DNA from: an uncultured Pelagibacteraceae bacterium
GTDB taxonomy: Bacteria > Pseudomonadota > Alphaproteobacteria > Pelagibacterales > Pelagibacteraceae
Assembly: GCA_902567235.1 (NCBI GenBank)
Contig: CACFLX010000001.1
Location: 99,655 to 163,654, forward strand
DNA: 64,000 nucleotides
Reading direction: 5' to 3'
A program made the position numbers and the translations under genes. The notes beneath the pieces were generated by a model, which was given only the letters and a program-made list of their open reading frames with translations, had not been told where the DNA came from and did not search any database. Shown piece by piece: positions 36,402-46,409 of this stretch; positions within the stretch are counted from its first letter, which is position 1; each line of letters opens with the position of its first letter.

Positions 36402-37057
36402 TATAATTTTCTACAAACAGTTAGGCCATCACCTAAAGGGATAATTAAATTTTCAACTCTTTTATTTTCATTAACATAAGAGTTAAATTCTCTTATACTT
36501 ACAGTTAACCTATCCTGTTTATTATTATCAACAACTTCACCATGCCATAAAACATTATCTATAACAATTAAACCATCTTTATCGATTAAATCTAGTGAAT
36601 GATTAAAATAATTTATATAATTTTCTTTATCAGCATCAATAAATACTAAATCAAATTTTTGCTTCTGATCATTTAATTTTTTTAAACTTTCTAATGCAGG
36701 AGCAATAATTAATTTAATTTTATTCTCTTGATCAGCTTTTTTGAAAAAATTTATTGCTATCTCACTTGTTTGTTGATTTTTATCTAATGCTGTAATTGAT
36801 CCATCATCTGGCAATGCTATGGACATAGATAATGTACTTAATCCAGTAAAAGTTCCGATTTCTAAAATTGTTTTTATTTTAGATATTTTGATTAATAAAT
36901 GCAAAAAATGACATTGTGATATTGAGATTTGCATTCTTTTAATATCTCCTAGTCCATCATTATGTTTTATTATTTCTTTTTGAACAGGATGAAGTTTTGT
37001 TGAGTTATTATTTATATATTCTTCAATTTTCTTATTAACAGTAATATTTGAACCCAT
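36401..37057 (-). CDS. SAM-dependent O-methyltransferase (family 3, catechol/caffeoyl-CoA type fold)
   Basis: A 218-residue class I methyltransferase. The SAM motif ILEIGTFTGLSTLSM (about 79-93), the acidic LDKNQQTSE, the metal-site FIDADKENY and DNVLWHGEV are those of cation-dependent O-methyltransferases. It lies one base after gatB and overlaps trhO by one base. TrmR, which methylates ho5U34 of tRNA in Bacillus, belongs to this family, so a tRNA role beside trhO is conceivable but unproven. Confidence 0.82.
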   Translation of the reverse strand: MGSNITVNKKIEEYINNNSTKLHPVQKEIIKHNDGLGDIKRMQISISQCHFLHLLIKISKIKTILEIGTFTGLSTLSMSIALPDDGSITALDKNQQTSEIAINFFKKADQENKIKLIIAPALESLKKLNDQKQKFDLVFIDADKENYINYFNHSLDLIDKDGLIVIDNVLWHGEVVDNNKQDRLTVSIREFNSYVNENKRVENLIIPLGDGLTVCRKL

Positions 37058-37058
37058 T

Positions 37059-38516
37059 CTACTTAAGTTTCTTTTTTAATATCTCATTAACCAATTGAGG
37101 ATTAGCTTTACCACCAGAAACTTTCATTGCCTGTCCTACAAAAAAACCAAATAGTTTTTCTTTTCCTGACTTGTACTCTTTCACTTTATCTTGATTTTCA
37201 TTTATTACTTTTTCTATAAGTTTTTCTAACTCCTTAGGGTCGCTTTGTTGTTTAAGACCTTTTTCTTTGACTATATCTATAGGATTTTTATCTCCCTCAG
37301 CCATCATTTCAAAAACTGTTTTTGCGATTTTACCTGAAATGGTCCCATCTTTAATTAAATTGATTAATTTAGATAGATTTTTTGCACTTATTGGGCTTTC
37401 CGTAATTTCTAAGTTTTTTTCATTTAATAAGGCAAATAATTCACCTGTAATCCAATTTGATGAAAGTTTCACATCAGAATTTTCTATTACAGTTTCAAAA
37501 TATTTTGATGTATCTAAATCTGATACTAAGATATTTGCTTCATACGAGCTTAAATTAAATTTTTCAATAAAACGTGATTTTTTTTGATCTGGAAGTTCTG
37601 GAATTTCTTTTTTAATACTTTCAACATAATCGTCGCTAAATTCCAAAGGCAACAGATCAGGATCTGGAAAATATCTGTAATCGTGTGCATCTTCTTTAGA
37701 TCTCATTGATCTTGTTTCATTTTTTTTTGTATCAAAAAGTCTTGTTTCTTGATCAATTTTTCCACCATCTTCCAAAATATCAACTTGTCTATTTGCTTCG
37801 TGTTCTATTGCCATTTGCATAAACTTAATTGAATTTACATTTTTAATCTCGCATCTAGTTCCATATTTATCATCACCTTTTTTTCTAACGGATACGTTAA
37901 CATCTGCTCTGAGTGAGCCTTCCTGCATATTTCCATCACAAGTTCCCAAATATCTCATTATTGATCTCAATTTTTTTATATAAACATTGACTTCATCTGG
38001 TGATCTTAGATCTGGCTTACTTACAATTTCCATTAAGGCTACACCTGATCTATTTAAGTCAACTAGTGTATTTTTTGGATCAATATCATGAATACTTTTT
38101 CCGGCATCTTGTTCTAAATGTAATCTCTCAATTCCCACAGTTTTTGATCCAGATGCTAAATCAAGAACAACAGAACCTTCTCCTACAATTGGGTCTTTAT
38201 ATTGAGATATTTGATATCCTTGCGGTAAGTCTGCATAAAAATAATTCTTTCTATCAAAAATAGATTTATTATTTATTTTAGCGTTTAATCCAATTCCAGT
38301 TTTTATAGCTTGTTTAATACAGAACTCATTAATAACTGGTAACATTCCAGGAAATGCTGCATCAACTAAACTTACCTGGGTATTTGGCTCACTTCCAAAT
38401 TTGGTAGGTGATGTAGAAAATAATTTAGATTCTGATAGCACTTGAGCGTGAACCTCAAGTCCAATGACTACCTCATATTTTTTTCCATTTCTCTCGATCA
38501 AATAGTCTTTAGTCAT
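37059..38516 (-). CDS. gatB: Asp-tRNA(Asn)/Glu-tRNA(Gln) amidotransferase subunit B
   Basis: A 485-residue Gat[20 protein letters not shown] at the start, [40 protein letters not shown] and the C-terminal GatB/YqeY helical domain ending [12 protein letters not shown]. It transamidates mischarged Glu-tRNA(Gln) and/or Asp-tRNA(Asn). It overlaps gatA by eight bases in the order gatC-gatA-gatB. Confidence 0.97.
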   Translation of the reverse strand: MTKDYLIERNGKKYEVVIGLEVHAQVLSESKLFSTSPTKFGSEPNTQVSLVDAAFPGMLPVINEFCIKQAIKTGIGLNAKINNKSIFDRKNYFYADLPQGYQISQYKDPIVGEGSVVLDLASGSKTVGIERLHLEQDAGKSIHDIDPKNTLVDLNRSGVALMEIVSKPDLRSPDEVNVYIKKLRSIMRYLGTCDGNMQEGSLRADVNVSVRKKGDDKYGTRCEIKNVNSIKFMQMAIEHEANRQVDILEDGGKIDQETRLFDTKKNETRSMRSKEDAHDYRYFPDPDLLPLEFSDDYVESIKKEIPELPDQKKSRFIEKFNLSSYEANILVSDLDTSKYFETVIENSDVKLSSNWITGELFALLNEKNLEITESPISAKNLSKLINLIKDGTISGKIAKTVFEMMAEGDKNPIDIVKEKGLKQQSDPKELEKLIEKVINENQDKVKEYKSGKEKLFGFFVGQAMKVSGGKANPQLVNEILKKKLK

Positions 38517-39969
38517 TCATCCACCACTCTTTTAAATTAAATTTAAAATTAATTTTATCCTCCATTGAATAAGCTATATTTAAAATATTTTGCTCATCAA
38601 ATGATTTTCCAATAATTTGAAGACCTAATGGATATCCTTTTTTGTCTAATCCAGCTGGAATTGAAATTCCAGGTAAACCAGCAAGATTTACAGGGACTGT
38701 AAATATATCGTTTAAATACATTGAAACAGGATCATTTGATTTTTCCCCAATTTTAAATGCTGAAGACGGTGTTGAAGGTGTTAATATTGCATCAACTTTT
38801 TGAAATATATTGTTAAAATCATTTTTAATTAATCTTCTAACTTTTTGTGCCTTTAAATAATATGCATCGTAATAACCTGATGATAAAACATAAGTGCCAA
38901 TCATAATTCTTCTCTTTACTTCATCACCAAATCCTGCAGATCTAGTTTTTTCATACATATCGATTAAATTATCACCTTCAGTTCTAAAGCCATATTTTAC
39001 ACCATCATATCTAGCAAGATTGGAAGAGGCTTCTGCAGGTGCAACTATATAGTAAGTTGGTAATGCAAATTTTGTATGTGGAAGTGACACATCAACGATT
39101 TCAGCACCACAATCCTTTAAATAGTTTTTTCCATCATCCCATAATTTTTCAATTTCTTCCGACATTCCATCAACTCTATATTCTTTTGGGATTCCAATTT
39201 TTTTACCTTTAATGTCTTTCGATAAATCTTTTGAATACATTGGTCTTTTAAAATCTACAGAAGTTGAATCTTTATTGTCAAAGGAACTCATTACCTCTAA
39301 TAAGAGTGCTGCATCTTTAACATTTCTTGTCATAGGGCCCGCTTGATCTAAAGATGATGCAAATGCAACTATTCCATATCTTGAACAACTACCATAGGTA
39401 GGCTTTAAACCAACTGTTCCAGTAAATGATGCTGGTTGTCTAATAGATCCTCCTGTATCAGTACCTATGGTTGCTGGTGTTAATTTAGCAGCTAAAGCTG
39501 ATGCAGAACCACCTGAAGAACCTCCTGGAACTAAATCTTTATCTATTGGACTAATTACGTCACCAAAATAACTTGTTTCATTTGAAGAACCCATCGCAAA
39601 TTCATCGCAGTTTAATTTACCCAGAAGTATTGCCCCATCATTCCATAAATTTTGAGTTACCGTTGACTCGTATGTTGGAATAAAATTATTTAATATTTTG
39701 CTGCTTGCTGTAGTTTTTACATTTTTTGTACAAAATAAATCTTTTACTGCAATTGGTACCCCAGATAGCTTTTTATTAAAATCAGGTTTTGAGTCAAACT
39801 CGGCAGCTTTTTTTAGAGCGGTATCAAAAGTTTCTTCATTATATGCATTTAAACTTTTAGATTTTTTTGAACGTTCAATATATGTGGATGTCACGTCTTT
39901 AGAGGAAATTTTTTTATTTTTTATATTCAAAACTAATTCTGATAAACTAAGATCAATAATATTTGACAT
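38509..39969 (-). CDS. gatA: Asp-tRNA(Asn)/Glu-tRNA(Gln) amidotransferase subunit A
   Basis: A 486-residue amidase-signature protein supplying ammonia to GatB. The Ser-Ser-Lys triad elements are IAVKDLF (Lys near 73), [13 protein letters not shown] and [12 protein letters not shown]. It is last-base coupled to gatC (shared base 39969) and overlaps gatB. Confidence 0.97.
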   Translation of the reverse strand: MSNIIDLSLSELVLNIKNKKISSKDVTSTYIERSKKSKSLNAYNEETFDTALKKAAEFDSKPDFNKKLSGVPIAVKDLFCTKNVKTTASSKILNNFIPTYESTVTQNLWNDGAILLGKLNCDEFAMGSSNETSYFGDVISPIDKDLVPGGSSGGSASALAAKLTPATIGTDTGGSIRQPASFTGTVGLKPTYGSCSRYGIVAFASSLDQAGPMTRNVKDAALLLEVMSSFDNKDSTSVDFKRPMYSKDLSKDIKGKKIGIPKEYRVDGMSEEIEKLWDDGKNYLKDCGAEIVDVSLPHTKFALPTYYIVAPAEASSNLARYDGVKYGFRTEGDNLIDMYEKTRSAGFGDEVKRRIMIGTYVLSSGYYDAYYLKAQKVRRLIKNDFNNIFQKVDAILTPSTPSSAFKIGEKSNDPVSMYLNDIFTVPVNLAGLPGISIPAGLDKKGYPLGLQIIGKSFDEQNILNIAYSMEDKINFKFNLKEWWMND

Positions 39970-40256
39970 TATTCAACTACCTTTGGAACAACAAAAAAAT
40001 CTTTATTTTCATCTGGTGAATTTTTAAGAATATCTTCTCTTATATTTTTAGATTTAATTTCATCTTTTCTAAGTCTTAGTTTTGTTTCAGCTATAGAGCT
40101 TAAAGGTTCTATATTTTCAGTTTTTAATTCATTAAGTTGTTCAATCCACTCAAATATAGAATTTAGATCAGTCTCTAATTTCTTAGCTTTTTCTTCATCT
40201 AATGAAATTCTTGATAATTTAGATATATGTTTAACTGTTTTAAGATCTATACTCAT
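39969..40256 (-). CDS. gatC: Asp-tRNA(Asn)/Glu-tRNA(Gln) amidotransferase subunit C
   Basis: A 95-residue stabilising subunit: [34 protein letters not shown] and the C-terminal LRKDEI, then FFVVPKVVE, are typical. It is first in a six-gene minus-strand run (gatC, gatA, gatB, O-methyltransferase, trhO, MATE) and divergent from ruvX. Confidence 0.95.
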   Translation of the reverse strand: MSIDLKTVKHISKLSRISLDEEKAKKLETDLNSIFEWIEQLNELKTENIEPLSSIAETKLRLRKDEIKSKNIREDILKNSPDENKDFFVVPKVVE

Positions 40257-40305
40257 GTGATATTTAAATTAAGGGCAAATTATCATTAAATATAGAAATT
40301 ACAAT

Positions 40306-40761
40306 ATGATGAACATTGGCGATATTAAGAAGCATATTAATAACAAATCTAGACTAATAGGAGTTGATATGGGAACTAAAAGAGTCGGTTTATCAATTTC
40401 TGATGAAAATAGAAAAATCGCTACTCCATTAAAGACGATAAATTATGAAAATATTCAAATCTTCATCAATGAATTAGATAAAATAATTAATGAGAATAAT
40501 GTTCATGTTATCATAATTGGAAATCCTAAAAATATGGATGGTACAGAAGGTACTTCATCCCAATCAGTAAAGGATAAAGTAAAATTAATATCTGAAAAAA
40601 TTAAAATACCAGTATTTTTGTGGGATGAGAGACTTTCGACAGTTGGGGCGTTCAATTTGTCAAGTCAGCTAGATGTAAAAGTTACAAAAAGAGTAAAAAA
40701 TATAGATGAAAATGCTGCTGCCTTTATACTTCAAGGAGTTTTAGATTTTTTAAATAATTAA
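40306..40761 (+). CDS. ruvX: Holliday-junction resolvase-like / pre-16S rRNA nuclease YqgF
   Basis: A 151-residue RNase H-fold protein. [17 protein letters not shown] (17-33) with the first catalytic Asp, [25 protein letters not shown] and a late acidic site in [14 protein letters not shown] are present. This family processes the 5' end of 16S rRNA. Two ATGs open the frame. It starts the plus-strand run that includes pyrB. Confidence 0.93.
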   Translation: MMNIGDIKKHINNKSRLIGVDMGTKRVGLSISDENRKIATPLKTINYENIQIFINELDKIINENNVHVIIIGNPKNMDGTEGTSSQSVKDKVKLISEKIKIPVFLWDERLSTVGAFNLSSQLDVKVTKRVKNIDENAAAFILQGVLDFLNN

Positions 40762-40802
40762 GCTTGCATTATTGGCGCTCTATAGTTATAGAGTTGGTTT
40801 TA

Positions 40803-41741
40803 ATGGCAAATGTAAAAAAAGCTATTAAAATCTCACAAAAACATCTACTAGGAATCCAAGATCTATCAATATCTGATGTAAATTTTATTTTATCAGAAGC
40901 AAAACAATTTATTGCTCTAAATAAAAGTAAAAATAAAAAATTAGATGTTTTAAGAGGTAAAACTCAAATTAATTTATTTTTTGAACCCTCTACACGTACA
41001 CAAAGTTCATTTGAACTCGCAGGCAAAAGATTGGGTGCAGACGTTATGTCAATGAATTTAAATAATTCTGCAATTAAAAAGGGAGAAACTTTAATTGATA
41101 CTGCAATGACTCTTAATGCAATGCATCCTGATATAATAGTTGTTAGACATCAGGACTCTGGTGCATCGAATTTATTATCTCAGAAAGTTAATTGTGCTGT
41201 ACTAAATGCGGGCGATGGAAGAAGAGAACATCCAACTCAAGCATTGTTAGATGCATTAACTATTATAGATAGAAAAGAAAAGATTGAAGGACTAAAAATT
41301 GCAATATGTGGAGATATAGTTCATTCGAGGGTGGCAAGATCAAACATATATTTACTAAATATGCTGGGAGCAGAGGTTAATATTATTGCTCCATCAAATT
41401 TAATGCCAAAGGATATTGACAAACTTGGAGTTAACAGTTTCTCAGATATGAAAAAAGGATTAAAGGATTGTGATATAGTCATGATGCTTAGGCTTCAAAA
41501 TGAAAGAATGACTAGTTCATTTCTTTCATCAAATAGAGAATATTATGAGTATTATGGATTAACACCAGATAAATTAGACTATGCTAAAGATGATGCCTTA
41601 ATAATGCATCCCGGCCCAATGAACAGAGGTATCGAGATTGATACAAATTTAGCTGATGACATAAATAAAAGTGTAATAAAAGAACAAGTTGAACTTGGTG
41701 TAGCTGTAAGAATGGCATGCCTTAAAATATTTTGTGAATAA
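40803..41741 (+). CDS. pyrB: Aspartate carbamoyltransferase catalytic subunit
   Basis: A 312-residue ATCase from the ATG at 40803 ([10 protein letters not shown]); an upstream TTG at 40764 would add residues not seen in the family. The carbamoyl-phosphate loop [44 protein letters not shown] and MHPGPMNRG are intact. No pyrI lies nearby. Its stop overlaps the next ATG (41741), fusing it translationally to the dihydroorotase-like gene, as in pyrB-pyrC' systems where the two proteins form one complex. Confidence 0.96.
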   Translation: MANVKKAIKISQKHLLGIQDLSISDVNFILSEAKQFIALNKSKNKKLDVLRGKTQINLFFEPSTRTQSSFELAGKRLGADVMSMNLNNSAIKKGETLIDTAMTLNAMHPDIIVVRHQDSGASNLLSQKVNCAVLNAGDGRREHPTQALLDALTIIDRKEKIEGLKIAICGDIVHSRVARSNIYLLNMLGAEVNIIAPSNLMPKDIDKLGVNSFSDMKKGLKDCDIVMMLRLQNERMTSSFLSSNREYYEYYGLTPDKLDYAKDDALIMHPGPMNRGIEIDTNLADDINKSVIKEQVELGVAVRMACLKIFCE

Positions 41742-43027
41742 TGAAAAAAAAATACTTTTTAAATGCAAATATAATAGATCCTCAAAACTCTATTGATGAA
41801 ATTGGTGGGTTAATAATTAATGAAAATGGATCAATTGAAGCTGCAGGTAAAAAAGTAAATACAAACAATATACCATCTAGAGAAAAATATATTGACTTGA
41901 AGGGAAAATATATAATTCCAGGAATTGTTGATATGAGAGTCTTTGTAGGTGAACCTGGATTTGAATATAAAGAAAACTTTAGAACATTAAGTGAGGCTTC
42001 TCTATCAGGAGGGGTAACATCAGTTGTTACAATGCCTAATACAAATCCTATTATTGATAATGTTTCTATAGTTGATTTTTTAAAAAGAAGAGGAAGGGAT
42101 AAAGCTAAAATTAATATATATCCAACAGCTTCCTTAACAAAAAATCTTGAGGGTACGAATATGACTGAGTTTGGACTTCTACAAGCCAAAGGAATTGTGG
42201 GATTCACTGATGGGTATAAAACAATTCAAAATACAAGATTGATGTCTAGAATAATGAGATCAGCATATGATTTAAATTGCTTAATAATGCAACACGTTGA
42301 AGATAAAGAACTTGCAAAAGATGGAATGGTAAACGATGGGATTATTTCAACAAAGCTTGGTCTTCAAGGTATTTCAGATTTAGCAGAAAAAATTATTATT
42401 GAGAGAGATTTAACATTGTTGGAAGATTTTAATTGCAGATATCATATATCTCAAATTTCATCACAAAAGTCTTTGGAGGTAATTAAAAGAAGAAAAGAAA
42501 GTGTAGAATTTACATGCGGTGTTTCAATAAATAATTTATCATTAAATGAAAATGACATTGGTGACTTTAGAACATTTTTAAAATTATCACCCCCATTGAG
42601 AACTGAAGATGATAGATTAGCCTTAATTAAAGGAATAAATAATGATTTAATTGATGTAATTGTATCTGATCATAAACCAGAAGATGAGGAGCAAAAAAGA
42701 CTAACTTTCGCTCAAGCTGCAACTGGTGCATCAGGAATTGAAACACTTCTACCATTAGCTCTAGAGCTCTATCACAATGAGTCTATAAAACTAAATAAAA
42801 TAATTAAAGCATTAACTTGTAATCCAGCTAAAATTTTAAAAATAAATAAAGGAAATTTAAGTATTGGTAATGACGCTGATTTTTGCATACTTGATATAAA
42901 TAAACCTTGGGTAGTTAAAAAAGAAAATTTAATATCAAAATCTAAGAATACATCAATTGAAGGAAGAAAATTACAAGGTAAAATTACAAATACATTTGTA
43001 AAAGGAGAGGAATTGTTTAAAATTTAA
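41741..43027 (+). CDS. Dihydroorotase-like protein lacking the HxH metal site (PyrC'/PyrX type)
   Basis: A 428-residue amidohydrolase-fold protein clearly of the class I dihydroorotase family (GGVTSVVTMPNTNP, DVIVSDHKPEDE). The zinc-binding segment normally DxHxHxREPG reads D64-M-R66-V-F68-V-G70-E-P-G, so both histidines and the substrate arginine are gone. Later sites are altered but partly kept (QHVED, YHISQIS, SDHKP). Non-catalytic PyrC' proteins paired with pyrB hold ATCase together in Pseudomonas-like systems; that role is likely here. A separate active dihydroorotase would be needed elsewhere. Confidence 0.88.
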   Translation: MKKKYFLNANIIDPQNSIDEIGGLIINENGSIEAAGKKVNTNNIPSREKYIDLKGKYIIPGIVDMRVFVGEPGFEYKENFRTLSEASLSGGVTSVVTMPNTNPIIDNVSIVDFLKRRGRDKAKINIYPTASLTKNLEGTNMTEFGLLQAKGIVGFTDGYKTIQNTRLMSRIMRSAYDLNCLIMQHVEDKELAKDGMVNDGIISTKLGLQGISDLAEKIIIERDLTLLEDFNCRYHISQISSQKSLEVIKRRKESVEFTCGVSINNLSLNENDIGDFRTFLKLSPPLRTEDDRLALIKGINNDLIDVIVSDHKPEDEEQKRLTFAQAATGASGIETLLPLALELYHNESIKLNKIIKALTCNPAKILKINKGNLSIGNDADFCILDINKPWVVKKENLISKSKNTSIEGRKLQGKITNTFVKGEELFKI

Positions 43028-43029
43028 TT

Positions 43030-43608
43030 ATGGAATTAATTTTAGTTATTTCAATTTCTTACCTTATGGGATCAATTCCTTTTGGATTAATATTAACAAA
43101 AATTTTTTTAAAAAAAGATATAAGAGAAATTGGTTCGGGAAATATAGGAGCAACTAATGTTTTGAGAACTGGAAATAAAACAATAGGATACTTAACATTA
43201 GTGCTAGATGTTTTAAAAGCAATAATGCCTGTAATATATATTAAGTTTCAGATTCCAGAATTAGTCTACGTCTCATCTTTATCTGTATTTATTGGTCATG
43301 TATTTCCCGTTTGGTTAAAGTTTATTGGAGGAAAAGGTGTTGCTACATATGTTGGTATATTGTTTTCTATAAATTATATTTTTGGAGCTTTATTTGTTTT
43401 TTCATGGTTAATAATTTTTTTTATTTCTAAATATTCATCTCTTGGATCAATACTGTCAGCTTTGTTAATTCCAATTTTTATTTTTTTAAATTCAAATTAT
43501 GAAAATGAATATTTTTTTATAATAATGTTTGTTCTAATTTTGTATACTCATAGAGAGAATGTTAAACGTCTGATAAATAAAGAAGAATCTAAGACAAAAA
43601 TTTATTAA
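43030..43608 (+). CDS. plsY: Acyl-phosphate:glycerol-3-phosphate acyltransferase PlsY
   Basis: A 192-residue integral membrane protein with about five hydrophobic helices. YLMGSIPFGLI (11-21), GSGNIGATNVLRTGNK (37-52) and the GGKGVAT loop (near 97-103) are the PlsY substrate motifs. It uses acyl-phosphate from PlsX (6624) to make lysophosphatidic acid. dprA, often the next gene in alphaproteobacteria, is absent; topA follows after 39 bases. Confidence 0.96.
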   Translation: MELILVISISYLMGSIPFGLILTKIFLKKDIREIGSGNIGATNVLRTGNKTIGYLTLVLDVLKAIMPVIYIKFQIPELVYVSSLSVFIGHVFPVWLKFIGGKGVATYVGILFSINYIFGALFVFSWLIIFFISKYSSLGSILSALLIPIFIFLNSNYENEYFFIIMFVLILYTHRENVKRLINKEESKTKIY

Positions 43609-43609
43609 T

Positions 43610-43639
43610 TTGACTATTGATCTATTTTTTGTGTAGTTT
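43610..43639 (+). promoter_or_regulatory. Possible sigma70-type promoter for topA
   Basis: TTGACT (43610-43615) followed 18 bases later by TAGTTT (43634-43639) lies in the 39-base gap between plsY and topA, eight bases before the ATG. The -35 is good and the -10 weak. The short remaining leader would give a nearly leaderless mRNA. Weak evidence. Confidence 0.25.
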
Positions 43640-43647
43640 CACAAATT

Positions 43648-46194
43648 ATGAATTTAGTCATTGTTGAAAGTCCTGCTAAAGCTAAAACAATTAACAAATA
43701 TCTTGGTGATGATTATACAGTTTTGGCCAGTTATGGACATATAAGAGATCTTCCATCTAAAAATGGATCAGTTGATCCTAGTGATAAATTTAAAATGATA
43801 TGGGAAATTGATAGTTTTTCAAAAAAATATTTAAAAGAAATTACTGATGCAGCAAAAAAATCAGAAAAGATTATTCTTGCAACAGACCCAGATCGTGAAG
43901 GTGAAGCTATAGCTTGGCATGTAAGAGAGTACTTAGAGGAAAAGAAACTTTTAAAAGATAAAAAAATTGAAAGAGTAGTTTTTAATGAAATTACTAAAAA
44001 AGCTGTAACAAATGGGATAGATAATCCAAGAAATATAGAAACTAATTTAGTTGATGCATATATGGCAAGAAGAGCATTAGACTATTTGGTTGGATTTAAT
44101 ATTTCACCAATTTTGTGGACAAAATTACCAGGTTCAAAATCCGCAGGTAGAGTTCAATCTGTTGCATTAAGATTGCTTACTGAAAGAGAGCATGAAATAG
44201 AACAATTTAAACCTGAGGAATTTTGGTCTTTAAGTGTAAATTTTAAAAACTCGAAAGGTGATATTTTAAATTCAAATATTGTATTATTAAATAATTCAAA
44301 AGTAGAAAAATTCTCTTTTAAAAATAAAGAAGATATTAATAACGCTATAGAATTAATTAATAAATCAACATACAAAATTTCAGATATAACCTCAAAAATA
44401 TTTACAAGAAATCCTCTTGGACCATTTACTACATCTACACTTCAACAAACTTCTTCAAGCAAACTAGGATTTGGAGCTTCTAGAACAATGCAAATAGCTC
44501 AGAGATTATATCAAGGTATAGATATTGAAGGTGATACAGTTGGATTGATTACATACATGAGAACCGATGGTACCAACATATCAAAAGATGCTGTTAGTGA
44601 CTTTAGAGATTTTATAAAAGATTCTTATGGTGATAATTATTTACCTAAAGAGCCTAACAATTATTCAGGTAAAAAAGCTAAAAATGCACAAGAGGCTCAT
44701 GAAGCTATAAGACCTACAGATATAACCAGAACACCGGAATCAATAAAAAAATTCTTAAGTACAGATCAAAATAAACTGTATGATTTAATTTGGTCAAGAG
44801 CCCTATCATCTCAAATGGAAGCAGCAAAATTTGATAGAAAAACCATTACAATTACTTCTACAGATAATTTAAACCAATTTAAATGTTCAGGATCAACAAT
44901 AAAATTTGATGGATTTCTTAAACTTACGAGAATTGATATAAATGAGGATGAAAAAATTCTTCCAGATGTAAATAAAGAAAAAGTTTTTGCAAGTGACTTC
45001 ATTGATGAACAACACTTCACACAACCACCGCCTAGATATTCTGAAGCAAGTCTGGTAAAAAGACTTGAAGAATTAGGAATTGGGAGACCTTCAACTTACG
45101 CAAGTATTATTTCTGTAATTTCTAATAGAGGATATGCTGATGTTGTTAATAAAAGATTTTTTCCAACTGATAGAGGTAAGCTTTTATCAGCTTTCTTAGA
45201 AAAATTATTTTCAAAATATGTTGATTATGGTTTTACTGCAGGGCTAGAAAATCAATTAGATGATATCACTTCTGGTAAAGAAGAATGGATTAAAGTACTT
45301 GATAATTTTTGGAAAGATTTCAACAATAACGTGTCAAATGTTAAAGAAAAAAGAACGCGTGAAGTATTGGATTTATTAAATGAAAGTCTTGGAGAATTAA
45401 TTTTTGAAGCAGACGAAAACGGAAAAATTAATAGAAAATGTAAATTATGTAATACTGGAGAGTTAAGTTTAAAAAACAGTTTTAGAGGTGGTGCATTTAT
45501 TGGTTGTTCTAACTATCCAGAATGCAAGTTTACAAGGCCTTTATCAAAATCTAAAGCTAATGATCAATTCGCACTAGCTGAGCCTAAGTTAATTGGCCAA
45601 AATGAAAATGGTAAAGATATATATTTAAAGAATGGAAGATTTGGTCCGTATCTTCAATATGAAATCATCCAAGAAGAAATTACAACTAAAAAGAAAAAAA
45701 AGAGAAAAGAGAACGATAATTTAAAAAATGTATCAATACCAAAAGGAATAAATATTGAACAAATTAATTTAGAAAAAGCAAAATATCTATGCTCTTTGCC
45801 TAAAATTATAGGTCAACACCCAGAAAATGGAAAAGATATAACAATAAATTCTGGTAGGTTTGGACCTTATTTAAAGTGTGAAACTAAATCTGCTAGAATA
45901 GAAAATGTTGAAGAGTTATTTACTATAGGTTTAAATAGAGCAGTTACATTGATAGCTGAAGCTAAACCTGGAAGAATATCATCATCATTAATAAAAGACT
46001 TGGGAGAGCATCCAGAAGATAAAAAACCAGTTCGAATCATGAAAGGTCAATATGGACCATACATTAAATATAAGTCATTAAATGCTACTATCCCAGAAGA
46101 AAAAGACCCTTTAGAGCTAAATATGGATGATGCTTTAATATTGATTGAGAAAAGAAAAGAATACGATAAGAATAAAAAAAGAAAAAAGAAATGA
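43648..46194 (+). CDS. topA: DNA topoisomerase I
   Basis: An 848-residue type IA topoisomerase relaxing negative supercoils. Toprim domain LVIVESPAKAKTINKYLG (3-20) and DPDREGEAIAWH, active Tyr303 in GLITYMRTDGT, then one C4 zinc finger (CKLCNTG... IGCSNYPEC) and three C-terminal repeats with the core GRFGPYL / GQYGPYI. It is followed by a small exported-protein gene with a four-base overlap. rnr, often next in alphaproteobacteria, is not here. Confidence 0.97.
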   Translation: MNLVIVESPAKAKTINKYLGDDYTVLASYGHIRDLPSKNGSVDPSDKFKMIWEIDSFSKKYLKEITDAAKKSEKIILATDPDREGEAIAWHVREYLEEKKLLKDKKIERVVFNEITKKAVTNGIDNPRNIETNLVDAYMARRALDYLVGFNISPILWTKLPGSKSAGRVQSVALRLLTEREHEIEQFKPEEFWSLSVNFKNSKGDILNSNIVLLNNSKVEKFSFKNKEDINNAIELINKSTYKISDITSKIFTRNPLGPFTTSTLQQTSSSKLGFGASRTMQIAQRLYQGIDIEGDTVGLITYMRTDGTNISKDAVSDFRDFIKDSYGDNYLPKEPNNYSGKKAKNAQEAHEAIRPTDITRTPESIKKFLSTDQNKLYDLIWSRALSSQMEAAKFDRKTITITSTDNLNQFKCSGSTIKFDGFLKLTRIDINEDEKILPDVNKEKVFASDFIDEQHFTQPPPRYSEASLVKRLEELGIGRPSTYASIISVISNRGYADVVNKRFFPTDRGKLLSAFLEKLFSKYVDYGFTAGLENQLDDITSGKEEWIKVLDNFWKDFNNNVSNVKEKRTREVLDLLNESLGELIFEADENGKINRKCKLCNTGELSLKNSFRGGAFIGCSNYPECKFTRPLSKSKANDQFALAEPKLIGQNENGKDIYLKNGRFGPYLQYEIIQEEITTKKKKKRKENDNLKNVSIPKGINIEQINLEKAKYLCSLPKIIGQHPENGKDITINSGRFGPYLKCETKSARIENVEELFTIGLNRAVTLIAEAKPGRISSSLIKDLGEHPEDKKPVRIMKGQYGPYIKYKSLNATIPEEKDPLELNMDDALILIEKRKEYDKNKKRKKK

Positions 46195-46409
46195 AACTAA
46201 TTATAATATTTTTTATTTATCTAATGTCATCTACTGCAACATTTGCTGAAGAAAAAAAAGATTGTAGCGAAAAAAAATTAGTTAATAAAATTTTATGTAA
46301 AACTTTAGGTAAAAATAAAGATAATAAAAGTAAATTTTCTTTTGGTCTTGATACAAATAATATCAAAGATAAAAAATATTTGACTGATTGGTTTAAAAAG
46401 AAAGAATGA
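46191..46409 (+). CDS. Small exported protein of unknown function
   Basis: A 72-residue protein with an N-terminal signal peptide (MKLIIIFFIYLMSSTATFAEE, probable cleavage after AFA-like TFA) and a Lys-rich mature part with two cysteines (CSEKKLVNKILC), then a DTNNIKDKKYLTDWFKKK end. No family recognised. It overlaps topA and the RidA-like gene by four bases each, so it is translated in that run and is unlikely to be a spurious ORF. A periplasmic location is likely. Confidence 0.7.
   Translation: MKLIIIFFIYLMSSTATFAEEKKDCSEKKLVNKILCKTLGKNKDNKSKFSFGLDTNNIKDKKYLTDWFKKKE

Noticed and set aside
40764..40802. Upstream TTG start for pyrB
   Set aside because: Adds 13 residues not seen in ATCases; the ATG at 40803 matches the usual N-terminus.
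41782..42207. 141-codon minus-strand open frame opposite the dihydroorotase-like gene
   Set aside because: Shadow of a strongly conserved coding frame; composition and lack of motifs argue against a gene.
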